DNA of 64,000 bases from JAGTVG01 sp963699805 (GTDB taxonomy: Bacteria; Bacteroidota; Bacteroidia; Cytophagales; Cyclobacteriaceae). The translations under genes were made by a program, and so were the position numbers. Shown here piece by piece: positions 56,734 through 64,000 of this stretch; position 1 is the stretch's first letter, and each line of letters opens with the position of its first letter. Under the pieces are notes generated by a model. It did no database searches. It was not told the DNA's origin and saw only the letters and a list, made by a program, of their open reading frames with translations. The stretch lies in the NCBI GenBank assembly GCA_963699805.1, contig CAVOVH010000011.1, positions 1 through 64,000 on the forward strand, given 5' to 3'.

Positions 56734-57390
56734 TTATTGTGTTAATAGTAGATTTTCACTTACTTCCTGTGAGATTGATAATTTATTTTTTCCGTTTATT
56801 AAAATTTCCCTTGAACCGTCATATGGATATATATCCAGTACTTTTATTCGTGAGCCGATCGAGATCCCGACCTTATCCAGGTATTGAAGAAAAAGATCAC
56901 TGGTGTCTTTAATAGAAACGAGTATTCCAACATGGTCTATTTCAAGTTTAGTGAGGGAGGTTTTTGGTTTTGAATGAACCATTCCATGTTCATCCGGGAT
57001 CGGATCCCCATGGGGATCATATTGAGGAAAACCGAGGAATTCGTCCAGTCGCTTGATTAAAAGAGAAGACCGGATATGCTCGAGTTGTTCGGCGATCTCA
57101 TGTACCTCATCCCAGTTGAAATTCAGTTTTTCCACCAGGAATACTTCCCATAGACGGTGTTTCCTGATAATTGACAGCGCCTGTATTTTACCCGATTTAG
57201 ATATATTAACTCCTTTGTATTTTTCATAAGAAATAACCCCTTTTTTATTCAACTTCCTTAGCATATCACTGACAGATGCCGGTTTTGTTTTCAGACTTTC
57301 TGCAATGGCATTGGTAGAAACCGACTTAATGCCACCATTTGAGAGATGATAGATGGTTTTTAAATAATTCTCTTCTGCAAAACTTAGCAT
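56734..57390 (-). CDS. DtxR/MntR-family metal-dependent repressor
   Basis: About 218 residues from ATG 57390 (MLSFAEENYLKTIYHLSN); the frame is open 48 bases further, but the extra residues do not fit the family. The winged helix is SVSTNAIAESLKTKPASVSD followed by MLRKLNKKGVISYEKYKG. The dimerisation and metal region has RKHRLWEVFLVEKLNFNWDE, EIAEQLEHI and FLGFPQYDPHGDPIP. A FeoA-like SH3 domain ends the protein (IGSRIKVLDIYPYDGS). Known: represses manganese or iron uptake when metal-loaded. No transporter is adjacent, so targets are elsewhere. Confidence 0.9.
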   Translation of the reverse strand: MLSFAEENYLKTIYHLSNGGIKSVSTNAIAESLKTKPASVSDMLRKLNKKGVISYEKYKGVNISKSGKIQALSIIRKHRLWEVFLVEKLNFNWDEVHEIAEQLEHIRSSLLIKRLDEFLGFPQYDPHGDPIPDEHGMVHSKPKTSLTKLEIDHVGILVSIKDTSDLFLQYLDKVGISIGSRIKVLDIYPYDGSREILINGKNKLSISQEVSENLLLTQ

Positions 57391-57438
57391 AAGTGTCTTT
57401 GTTAAGATGAAAATACATAAATAAACAGAAATAATCAT

Positions 57439-57906
57439 AAATTAAATGCTGTGGAATTAATTCGAGATTTATAGATTAGATCATTTATGATAGGTCCATG
57501 ATACCTGTCAGGTGATATATTATAAATATTAAATCGATGCAAAATATTTATCATTAAGGTAATAAGTGGCTCTGAACTAGTTTAATTTATAAATTGGATA
57601 AAAAATAACCGTAAATGAGAATAATTTATAAGTACGGTAGGATGAGTCATATTTGATGAGCTTTTTGGTTTATATAATTTTTAATAATAATTTCCGATTG
57701 TCTGCTCCAATAAAGGGATACCTTCTGTTCTGCTTTATTTAGTTAAATAGTACAAATTATTCCCATAAATTTTATGATAATATTTTTATCGATTATTAGA
57801 AAATCATACCTTTCAGTAAAAATAAATCAGCAGAAAGAATAATTTGGAACGTTAATTTCTGAGTATAATTCTTTAAAAAATTACGTAGGATATTTCAGGA
57901 TAGTCT
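57439..57906. other. Intergenic, nothing recognised
   Basis: 468 AT-rich bases between the divergent repressor and formyltransferase genes. It should contain both promoters; I see no operator-like palindrome. Confidence 0.5.
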
Positions 57907-58911
57907 ATGAAAAAGAACATATTAATAATAGGGAATAAACATTTATTAAGCGCGGTACTGGAAGCATTATTTGATACCCCATTCTTATTAGAAAATAAGA
58001 TAGATATCATTATCTCCTCTCCGTTTGGTAGACAAAGAAAACCATTGATAAAGCAAATCAAAAAAATATGGAAGTTTAACCTTGCCTATTCGATTGATAA
58101 GATAAATGAAAAGATTCTATTAAAAATAAATCAATCACTTTATAAGAACGAACTGAAACAGTTCATTACTTTCCTTTTTCCATCAAAGAATATGAATCAC
58201 TTAAAAAGTTATCCCAATATTGATTTTTTGGAATATGATGGTTTCAATATAAAAAATCTGGAAAAATATGATATCATGCTGGTTGCATCCTTCAGCCAGA
58301 AAATACCCAGGGAAATTTTTCAGAAACCACGATTGGGAACATTAAATATTCATCCATCCTTTCTTCCTGAATTAAGAGGGGGATACCCATTATATGTGCA
58401 AACTTATTTTCAACGAAGTACATGTGATGTATCCATTCATTTTATGGATGAAAAATGGGATCATGGTGAAATTATTGATCAAAAAAGTAGTGATTTCTAT
58501 CCTCAAGCCACCTACCAGGAAAGAATGGATTGCAGTGCTAAATTGGCTTCTGACATATTAAACGATCTGCATCGCAAGGAATTTGTGATAATTCCAAAGG
58601 CTCAATCCCATATGGAAGCATCCTATTGTCATAGAATTTTGAAAATGAAACATAATATTGACAATTTTGATCAGAATGATTCTTTTGAGGGATATGTCCT
58701 GGCAAATTATCACGATACTCAATTTCCATTTTCTTTTACATATTATAAGGGCTTCGTTTTTTCGATTTTAAAAGTAAAAAGAACGGAAGGAATGAAATAC
58801 CCTAAAAGCAAAGGGTTATTTCGTATTGATAATAAGTTTTATTATAATTTTTTTGGAAATATATATTTAATAGTGGAATATATCTATAAAGGAAAATTGA
58901 TTTCAGTCTGA
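57907..58911 (+). CDS. Formyltransferase-family protein, probably sugar N-formyltransferase
   Basis: 334 residues. Rossmann-like start KKNILIIGNKHLLSAVLEAL. The catalytic core reads DIMLVASFSQKIPREIFQKP, then LGTLNIHPSFLPELRGGYPL (the N-x-H of formyltransferases) and HFMDEKWDHGEIIDQ (the Asp). Known: the fold uses 10-formyltetrahydrofolate to formylate Met-tRNA, phosphoribosylglycinamide or amino sugars. It lacks the length and C-terminal OB domain expected of Fmt, and its last 100 residues are unlike Fmt or PurN. Inference: it may formylate an amino sugar of a surface glycan. It is convergent with a glycosyltransferase at 59054. Confidence 0.72.
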   Translation: MKKNILIIGNKHLLSAVLEALFDTPFLLENKIDIIISSPFGRQRKPLIKQIKKIWKFNLAYSIDKINEKILLKINQSLYKNELKQFITFLFPSKNMNHLKSYPNIDFLEYDGFNIKNLEKYDIMLVASFSQKIPREIFQKPRLGTLNIHPSFLPELRGGYPLYVQTYFQRSTCDVSIHFMDEKWDHGEIIDQKSSDFYPQATYQERMDCSAKLASDILNDLHRKEFVIIPKAQSHMEASYCHRILKMKHNIDNFDQNDSFEGYVLANYHDTQFPFSFTYYKGFVFSILKVKRTEGMKYPKSKGLFRIDNKFYYNFFGNIYLIVEYIYKGKLISV

Positions 58912-59053
58912 GCAATTAATTAGAAATTTGTAAGATCGAAATGCTGCTCGGTTAATAAATCATATAAATATTTCAAATTATAATTTCTCATTCTATTAAA
59001 ATTTTTTTTGATTTTATTACAAATTTTCCTAATTATTAAATATGGGACAGAAT

Positions 59054-60181
59054 TTACTCTTTGGAAGTTTTGATCATTCTTTCAAACAGGATTAATAATT
59101 TCCCTTCTTCTTCCTTCCAATATATTTCATTTGGAACTCCTTGATTATAAAATGAGGTGTTCTTCATTTGATTAATCATTGAATAAAAATTGTTCGTATA
59201 AAAATCAACTACAATGGCGGCCATGTATTTTATACAAAAATCTGACCATGGTGGATAATTCTGCATGAGCATGGGAAGCCGGTTTGCCATGTATTCGTAA
59301 ATCCGGGTAGGAAAACATCCTTTTATGGCTGGATTCAATTCATAGTGGAGGATCCCGAAATCCGCTGCCCTGATTTCTTCTATGATCTTTTTATGGGGTA
59401 CCAACTCATTACCTCCAATCAGCTCGATAAATGGTTTGTCCGAAATGAATTCTTTTAGCTTTTCAAGTGTGGGAACGTGCCCACAATATCCCACAATCCT
59501 GAATTCAATTTCTGGATATATGACATGGAACCTAGTAATAAAATGGAGAATATCAAAAATCCCGTAAGATCTTGCAATCGTGCCCGAATACAGGATCCTG
59601 ATCTTATTGTCGGCTTTTCTGGAGGTAGCGGAATCAGAATAAATATCCGCATATAGATTTCGTAGCAAGATACCCTTTTTCCGAATAAATGGCATTTCCT
59701 TAATATAACCTTGCTCAGCCACCAGATAATAATCAATGAAGGGATGACATAGATATTCTTTGAACCTTACCCAATAGGCAAGCACATAATTTAAAGGAAA
59801 AAACAAGCCACTATTGTAAACAATATTTCGGTAATAATTTTCCTGAACATCATAAATAAAAATAGTTCGAGTAATTATTGAATAAAGTAGTGTAACTAAC
59901 AGAATATCATGTGAATTAATAATAATTATTTTAGGCTTTACTTTAAGTATTATTTTAAAATATTTGAAAGGTTGGATTATTCTGCTAATTCCAAGTCTTT
60001 TGAAATGAAAAACCGGGAAGGTATTTACATTTGTTTGAAAAATATTTTTTTTTATGGAAAACCCTATGATATTTATTTCATATTTATTTGTTTGGGCGAG
60101 TGAAAGGCCAAGCTTTTCATACATCCGGGTGTCATCGACCGGCTTAAGGAGGGATGCTATGACAACTGAAATTCGACTCAA
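59054..60181 (-). CDS. Glycosyltransferase family 4-like
   Basis: 375 residues starting at TTG 60181 (SRISVVIASLLKPVDDTRMY then EKLGLSLAQ); an in-frame TAG lies six bases upstream and there is no ATG. KIIIINSHDILLVTLLYSII marks the acceptor half. The donor half has IRILYSGTIARSYGIFDILH, EFRIVGYCGHVPTLEKL and KGCFPTRIYEYMANRLPMLM, where E-x7-E is poorly conserved. This group is typical of EPS or lipopolysaccharide GTs. It lies 40 bases from dapD, divergently, outside the main EPS cluster and next to the formyltransferase gene. Confidence 0.8.
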   Translation of the reverse strand: MSRISVVIASLLKPVDDTRMYEKLGLSLAQTNKYEINIIGFSIKKNIFQTNVNTFPVFHFKRLGISRIIQPFKYFKIILKVKPKIIIINSHDILLVTLLYSIITRTIFIYDVQENYYRNIVYNSGLFFPLNYVLAYWVRFKEYLCHPFIDYYLVAEQGYIKEMPFIRKKGILLRNLYADIYSDSATSRKADNKIRILYSGTIARSYGIFDILHFITRFHVIYPEIEFRIVGYCGHVPTLEKLKEFISDKPFIELIGGNELVPHKKIIEEIRAADFGILHYELNPAIKGCFPTRIYEYMANRLPMLMQNYPPWSDFCIKYMAAIVVDFYTNNFYSMINQMKNTSFYNQGVPNEIYWKEEEGKLLILFERMIKTSKE

Positions 60182-60221
60182 TCCTGACTAATTAGGTGAT
60201 TAACGCATTAATTTATTGAAT

Positions 60222-61043
60222 ATGGTTCATGATTTAAAGGAAATAATAGAGAAAGCCTGGGATAACAGAGAATTACTAAAGGACAAAGATACGATCATTG
60301 CGATCAAAACCATTATAGATGAATTGGATACCGGGAGCATTCGCGTCGCCGAAAAGAATTCCGATAACTCCTGGATAGTGAACGAGTGGGTTAAAAAAGC
60401 GGTCATTCTGTATTTCCCAACCCAGAAAATGCAATTAATTGAAGTAGGACCTTTCCAGTTTCATGACAAGATCAAATTAAAATCAGGGTATGATCAATTG
60501 GGAGTAAGGGTAGTACCGCATGCCATTGCCAGATATGGATCCTATGTTAGCAAGGATGTGGTCATGATGCCTTCTTATGTAAATATAGGGGCTTATGTAG
60601 ATTCAGGAACAATGATTGATACCTGGGCAACCGTAGGAAGTTGTGCCCAGATTGGAAAAGGAGTGCACATCAGTGGGGGAGTGGGCGTAGGAGGTGTCCT
60701 CGAACCCATCCAGGCTTCTCCTGTCATCATTGAGGATAATGCGTTTATAGGTTCCCGGTGTATCCTGGTGGAAGGAGTAAGGATCGGGAAAGAAGCCGTA
60801 TTGGGTGCTAATGTGACTTTAACTGCCAGCACCAAAATATTTGATGTAACCGGAAAAGAGCCGGAGGAATTTAAAGGATATGTACCTGCAAGATCGGTGG
60901 TCATTCCCGGGTCCTACACCAAGAAATTTTCGGCCGGGGAATTTCAGGTTTCCTGTGCATTGATAATCGGACAACGTAAAGAAAGTACAGACAAAAAGAC
61001 CTCATTGAATGCTGCGTTGAGAGAAAATGAAGTGGCTGTCTGA
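60222..61043 (+). CDS. dapD: 2,3,4,5-tetrahydropyridine-2,6-dicarboxylate N-succinyltransferase
   Basis: 273 residues from ATG 60222; a TTG at 60216 is less likely. N-terminal helical domain (LKEIIEKAWDNRELLKDKDT), then the left-handed beta-helix of hexapeptide repeats (MMPSYVNIGAYVDSGTMIDT, then WATVGSCAQIGKGVHISGGV and GVGGVLEPIQASPVIIEDNA). GSRCILVEGVRIGKEAVLGA is the conserved end of the coil. Known: converts tetrahydrodipicolinate and succinyl-CoA to N-succinyl-2-amino-6-ketopimelate on the lysine/diaminopimelate route. It shares a short divergent promoter region with the GT at 59054. Confidence 0.96.
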   Translation: MVHDLKEIIEKAWDNRELLKDKDTIIAIKTIIDELDTGSIRVAEKNSDNSWIVNEWVKKAVILYFPTQKMQLIEVGPFQFHDKIKLKSGYDQLGVRVVPHAIARYGSYVSKDVVMMPSYVNIGAYVDSGTMIDTWATVGSCAQIGKGVHISGGVGVGGVLEPIQASPVIIEDNAFIGSRCILVEGVRIGKEAVLGANVTLTASTKIFDVTGKEPEEFKGYVPARSVVIPGSYTKKFSAGEFQVSCALIIGQRKESTDKKTSLNAALRENEVAV

Positions 61044-61112
61044 ATCACAAATCAGGTTTTGAGCGTATTAATAAAGAGAAGTTTGATTTTGACCGTGTAA
61101 TTGAGATAAAAA

Positions 61113-61937
61113 ATGATGCGCTTAGCCACCATATTGACCTCCTTTTTAATATTGCCCATTATGCTCAATGGAAACATTGAGGAAACGAAACAAACCCAAA
61201 TCTCGAAATATCCATTCATTTTAGGAGAAAAACTGTACTATAGAATGAATTATAGCATTTTTACTGTAGGAAAAGCTGAAATTCACATCAATCCCATCAA
61301 ATATTACGTCTCTGATAAGGTTTGTTATAAAATAGATGTCTATGGGCGAACTGCCGGTGCAGCTGCGATCGTTTCCACGGTCAATGATCAATGGGGAGCC
61401 CTGGTCGATACATCGGATCTTCTCCCGGTAAAATCTTGGAGGTATATTGAAGAAGGCAAATTCAGGAAAAAAGAATTCGTCAACTTTAATCACGACGAAG
61501 GGATCATCGATGTCAGGGTGGTTAACAACAATACCGGACGCCTGGATGAGCCCATGATCTATGAATTTAAAGAATCCAATATGCTGGATCTGATCTCAGG
61601 ATATACCTTTCTCAGAACCATTGATTTCAAAAATTTTCAAATAGGTGATACAATCAAGATGAACGGTTTTTTTGAAGATAAAATATATAAATTCAACATT
61701 CTATATATGGGGAAGGAGTTTGTCAACACAAAGCTGGGGGAGATCGAAGCATTCAAACTGGTACCGGTAATGCCGGATAATAAACTTTTTGCAGGTGAAA
61801 ATTCAATAACCGCCTGGTTTGCAACCGATGAAAGTAGGATTCCCATCCGTGTTGAGGCCCATATGTTTATCGGGAGGGCGGGATGTGAAATCATAGGTTT
61901 TGAAGGAGTGAAGGTTAATCCTCATTTTGTTGAATAA
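61113..61937 (+). CDS. DUF3108 domain protein
   Basis: 274 residues with an N-terminal signal (LATILTSFLILPIMLNGN). The domain begins YPFILGEKLYYRMNYSIFTV then GKAEIHINPIKY, and continues NDQWGALVDTSDLLPVKSW, VNFNHDEGIIDV, NMLDLISGYTFLRTIDFKNF and VPVMPDNKLFAGENSITAWF. Known: a conserved periplasmic or envelope protein of Bacteroidota with no established function. It follows dapD by 69 bases and is probably co-transcribed, though that may be incidental. Confidence 0.85.
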   Translation: MMRLATILTSFLILPIMLNGNIEETKQTQISKYPFILGEKLYYRMNYSIFTVGKAEIHINPIKYYVSDKVCYKIDVYGRTAGAAAIVSTVNDQWGALVDTSDLLPVKSWRYIEEGKFRKKEFVNFNHDEGIIDVRVVNNNTGRLDEPMIYEFKESNMLDLISGYTFLRTIDFKNFQIGDTIKMNGFFEDKIYKFNILYMGKEFVNTKLGEIEAFKLVPVMPDNKLFAGENSITAWFATDESRIPIRVEAHMFIGRAGCEIIGFEGVKVNPHFVE

Positions 61938-62076
61938 TTATTTTATGTTGGGTCCCAGACTTTAAAATTCTTCCATTCACGGCCAGAAAACATATTTTTG
62001 AAAAAATTAATAATGGATTTAAATAGTTTTCCTGAATTTGTCCTTTTTTCTCACCTGTCAAGTCCTTAAATTAGAA

Positions 62077-62084
62077 TATCTTTG
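62077..62084 (+). promoter_or_regulatory. Candidate -7 element of the TPR lipoprotein gene
   Basis: TATCTTTG matches TAnnTTTG. It ends 9 bases before ATG 62094 and 18 before ATG 62103, favouring the second start. No -33 element seen. Confidence 0.3.
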
Positions 62085-62093
62085 AATCTCACC

Positions 62094-62702
62094 ATGATCA
62101 ATATGCAGAAGAAAATTGTTTTTGTTGTTCTGTTTTTTTTCATTTTCCTGTCCTCATGCAAAAGGGATCAGTCTACCGTTGGGGATATGTATTTTAACAA
62201 TGGAGAGTATGAAAAAGCAATAGAGGCATATAGTGATTATCTTAAGTTGAGACCCAACAAGGTAAAAACTTTATATAACAGGGGCAGAGCTTATGAAGAA
62301 TTGGGAGCTTATGATCAGGCGCTAGAAGATTTTATGAAAGTAACGGAACTAGATGATAATAATGACAATGCATATCTGAGTATTGGGAATTATTATTACC
62401 GTAATGAAAATTTTGACAAGGCTGGATTATATTTTAACAAGGCGCTGGATATCAATGATCGAAATGCCATGGCACACTATCTCAATGGCCGGGTAAGTCA
62501 TATGCGGGGTCTATTCAATGATGCAATTGAATCTTATACAAAAGCCATCAATATTAATCATGACCTGGGAGAGGCTTATTTATACCGGGGAGCCATCCGC
62601 ATCCGTCAGAAGCGAAATTCCAGTGCCTGTAATGATTTTAAAATGGCCCAGAATTTAAAAGTGCCTGGTGCTGAGGATGCAATCAAGAAATACTGCCGGT
62701 AG
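62094..62702 (+). CDS. TPR-repeat lipoprotein
   Basis: About 200 residues. The second ATG (62103) gives MQKKIVFVVLFFFIFLSSC, a clean lipobox (LSSC). Five TPR repeats follow, with consensus residues clear in YFNNGEYEKAIEAYSDYLKL, LYNRGRAYEELGAYDQALED, AYLSIGNYYYRNENFDKAGL, AHYLNGRVSHMRGLFNDAIE and AYLYRGAIRIRQKRNSSACN. Known: TPRs scaffold protein-protein contacts; in this phylum such lipoproteins serve in the envelope, including gliding and T9SS accessory roles. No specific partner is implied by the neighbours. Confidence 0.88.
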   Translation: MINMQKKIVFVVLFFFIFLSSCKRDQSTVGDMYFNNGEYEKAIEAYSDYLKLRPNKVKTLYNRGRAYEELGAYDQALEDFMKVTELDDNNDNAYLSIGNYYYRNENFDKAGLYFNKALDINDRNAMAHYLNGRVSHMRGLFNDAIESYTKAININHDLGEAYLYRGAIRIRQKRNSSACNDFKMAQNLKVPGAEDAIKKYCR

Positions 62703-62818
62703 TTAAAATTTAACTTAATATCTAAATCGAAGAGGTTTATTGTATTGATAATAGTGGTCTATTTTTAAATTTTTCCCTTGACCAATCGATAATAATCAGG
62801 ACAAGGCACATGTAGACT

Positions 62819-64000
62819 TTATTCGGAAGACAACAGGATTTCCCGGATCGTCTGATTTTTTATCAAGGTCTCTTCCCATTCTTTATCAGGATTTGAATCA
62901 ATGGTGACCCCTGCACCTGAATACAGATATGCCTTTTGATCCAATAATTGTGCACATCGGAGATTTACAAAAAGCCGCGTTCTGTTCTCCATATTGACTG
63001 GACCGAGATAGCCACTATAAAATTCGCGATCATAATTTTCATGGATCCGGAGAAAATTGGCTGATGTATCCTTGGGCATTCCACATACTGCCGATGTAGG
63101 ATGTAGCAGTTTAAGCATCACAGATCCCAATTGTGGGAAGTTGACTTCATGGGTATTTACAATAAAATCGGTCCGTAAATGGACGAGATTCCCTGCCCGG
63201 ATTGTTTTGGGGCCGTATTCATCGAATTCACGTAATCTGATCTTTTTAAAGCTGTTGATGATATAACGGCTGACATACGCCTGTTCCTCAATCTCTTTCT
63301 GGGTCCAGGCCACAGAGGAAAGCTCAGTTTGAGCATTCCATAATTGTGTGCCAGCTATCGCAGAAGTTCTAAATATACCTTCTTCATCAATGTCAATCAG
63401 AATTTCAGGGCTTGCTCCCAACCAGGTTCCTTTGCCAGGTACAGAAAAAAAGGAAACAAAAGCGTCGGGATATTGTTTCGTAAGCTTGATAAACGTTTCC
63501 GGCAGATTAAAATCATCAGGTAGTACAATCGTTTCTTTCCTGGAAGGCACGACCTTTTGAAATTTTCCATCCTGGATATGGTCAATCGCCAATTGCACCA
63601 GATTTTTAAAGTCATTTTTTGTTGAAAAGGACTCGACCGTTGAAGAATTCTGATAAAAGGAGGGATTTTGAGGTTGTTGTTGATTCCAGACTGAAAAAGC
63701 AAATTCACTGATCTCTCTAATACCGTTATTTTCAATAAATGTTTTAGGTGAAAGTGAAAGGTTTTTTCCATCTTTTCCTTCCAGATGAATATCCGCTTTT
63801 ATCAAATAACAAAGATGATTGGATTCATTTAAGAAAGGACTGATGAGAAATCCAGGTTCCATGGTCTCCAGGTCAGGTGCCACAGGTATTTTATAATGAT
63901 CCGAAAGGTCAACAATTACATTAATTTTTTCAGTGCCAATATCCTGCCAGGCTGCCATCGCATAATTAAAATGATAAGCGGCCTCGAGTAATTGTTGAAT
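62819..64000 (-). CDS. menF: Isochorismate synthase (MenF/EntC family), 5-prime end off-window
   Basis: The frame is open to the right edge (QQLLEAAYHFNYAMAAWQ before the apparent ATG at 63958), so the gene continues beyond the window. Chorismate-binding motifs: FQKVVPSRKETIVLPDDF, GTWLGASPEILIDI, FRTSAIAGTQL, HPTSAVCGMPKDTSANFLRI, REFYSGYLGPVN and LYSGAGVTIDSNPDKEWEET. Known: converts chorismate to isochorismate, here most likely for menaquinone. No other men gene lies in the window; the rest may be upstream past the edge. Confidence 0.9.
   Translation of the reverse strand: MQQLLEAAYHFNYAMAAWQDIGTEKINVIVDLSDHYKIPVAPDLETMEPGFLISPFLNESNHLCYLIKADIHLEGKDGKNLSLSPKTFIENNGIREISEFAFSVWNQQQPQNPSFYQNSSTVESFSTKNDFKNLVQLAIDHIQDGKFQKVVPSRKETIVLPDDFNLPETFIKLTKQYPDAFVSFFSVPGKGTWLGASPEILIDIDEEGIFRTSAIAGTQLWNAQTELSSVAWTQKEIEEQAYVSRYIINSFKKIRLREFDEYGPKTIRAGNLVHLRTDFIVNTHEVNFPQLGSVMLKLLHPTSAVCGMPKDTSANFLRIHENYDREFYSGYLGPVNMENRTRLFVNLRCAQLLDQKAYLYSGAGVTIDSNPDKEWEETLIKNQTIREILLSSE

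Overview
The window looks like chromosome from an AT-rich (roughly one-third GC) member of the Bacteroidota. Evidence: two very large secreted proteins end in a type IX secretion (T9SS) sorting domain, promoters resemble the TAnnTTTG class, several lipoprotein signals have few flanking basic residues, and the core genes are mnmE, a DtxR-type repressor, dapD (succinylase lysine route) and a menF-type isochorismate synthase. I cannot place it below phylum; Saprospiria or Cytophagia-like relatives would fit. No rRNA, tRNA or CRISPR array was found.

Layout. (1) 1-6366, minus strand: remains of a small polysaccharide locus with a CapK-like fragment, a polysaccharide deacetylase broken by three frameshifts, a GT4 glycosyltransferase, an ATP-grasp protein, a Wzy-like polymerase and a Wzx flippase broken by three frameshifts. 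(2) 7050-9468: an intact IS3-family element and a dead IS110-family transposase. (3) 10152-15881, plus strand: a giant T9SS cargo gene with a lyase-like head, 14 Ig/cadherin-like repeats (eight are near-identical 285-bp units), a malectin-like domain and a sorting domain. It is interrupted by two frameshifts. (4) 16045-17422: a frameshifted IS5-type transposase. (5) 17384-44062, minus strand: a long, apparently intact exopolysaccharide (EPS) cluster. It holds a FemAB-like protein, Wzc-like co-polymerase/kinase, Wza-like exporter, sugar-nucleotide enzymes (RfbF, 3,5-epimerase, C-methyltransferase, SDRs, RmlD), a WecA/MraY-type initiating transferase, eight glycosyltransferases, WbsX, Wzy, a pyruvyl transferase paired with an FrhB-like protein, and Wzx. 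(6) 45039-49124, plus strand: a second T9SS cargo gene with a pectate-lyase-like head and the same stalk and tail. (7) 49701-54465: accessory sulfotransferase, methyltransferase-like, GH5-like lipoprotein and ATP-grasp genes. (8) 54682-64000: mostly core metabolism, plus a formyltransferase and one more glycosyltransferase.

How the genes fit together. The intact cluster has what a Wzx/Wzy pathway needs. The WecA-like enzyme loads a sugar phosphate on undecaprenyl phosphate, the GT4 enzymes extend it, and pyruvyl transferase and possibly other modifiers decorate it. Wzx flips the unit, Wzy polymerises it, and Wzc/Wza control and export the chain. The two T9SS cargo proteins are transcribed divergently from the two Wzx operons. 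Their lyase-like heads and malectin domains suggest they bind or cut polysaccharide at the cell surface, possibly the polymer made next door.

Main novelty. The divergent arrangement Wzx operon <- leader -> lyase/repeat/malectin protein occurs twice (around 6366-10152 and 44062-45039). Both copies share hand-alignable noncoding blocks on both sides. In the left copy the IS elements sit between the two halves, and most of the surrounding genes are frameshifted, while the right 46 kb shows no broken gene. I read this as a duplicated EPS-plus-matrix-protein module, one copy decaying.
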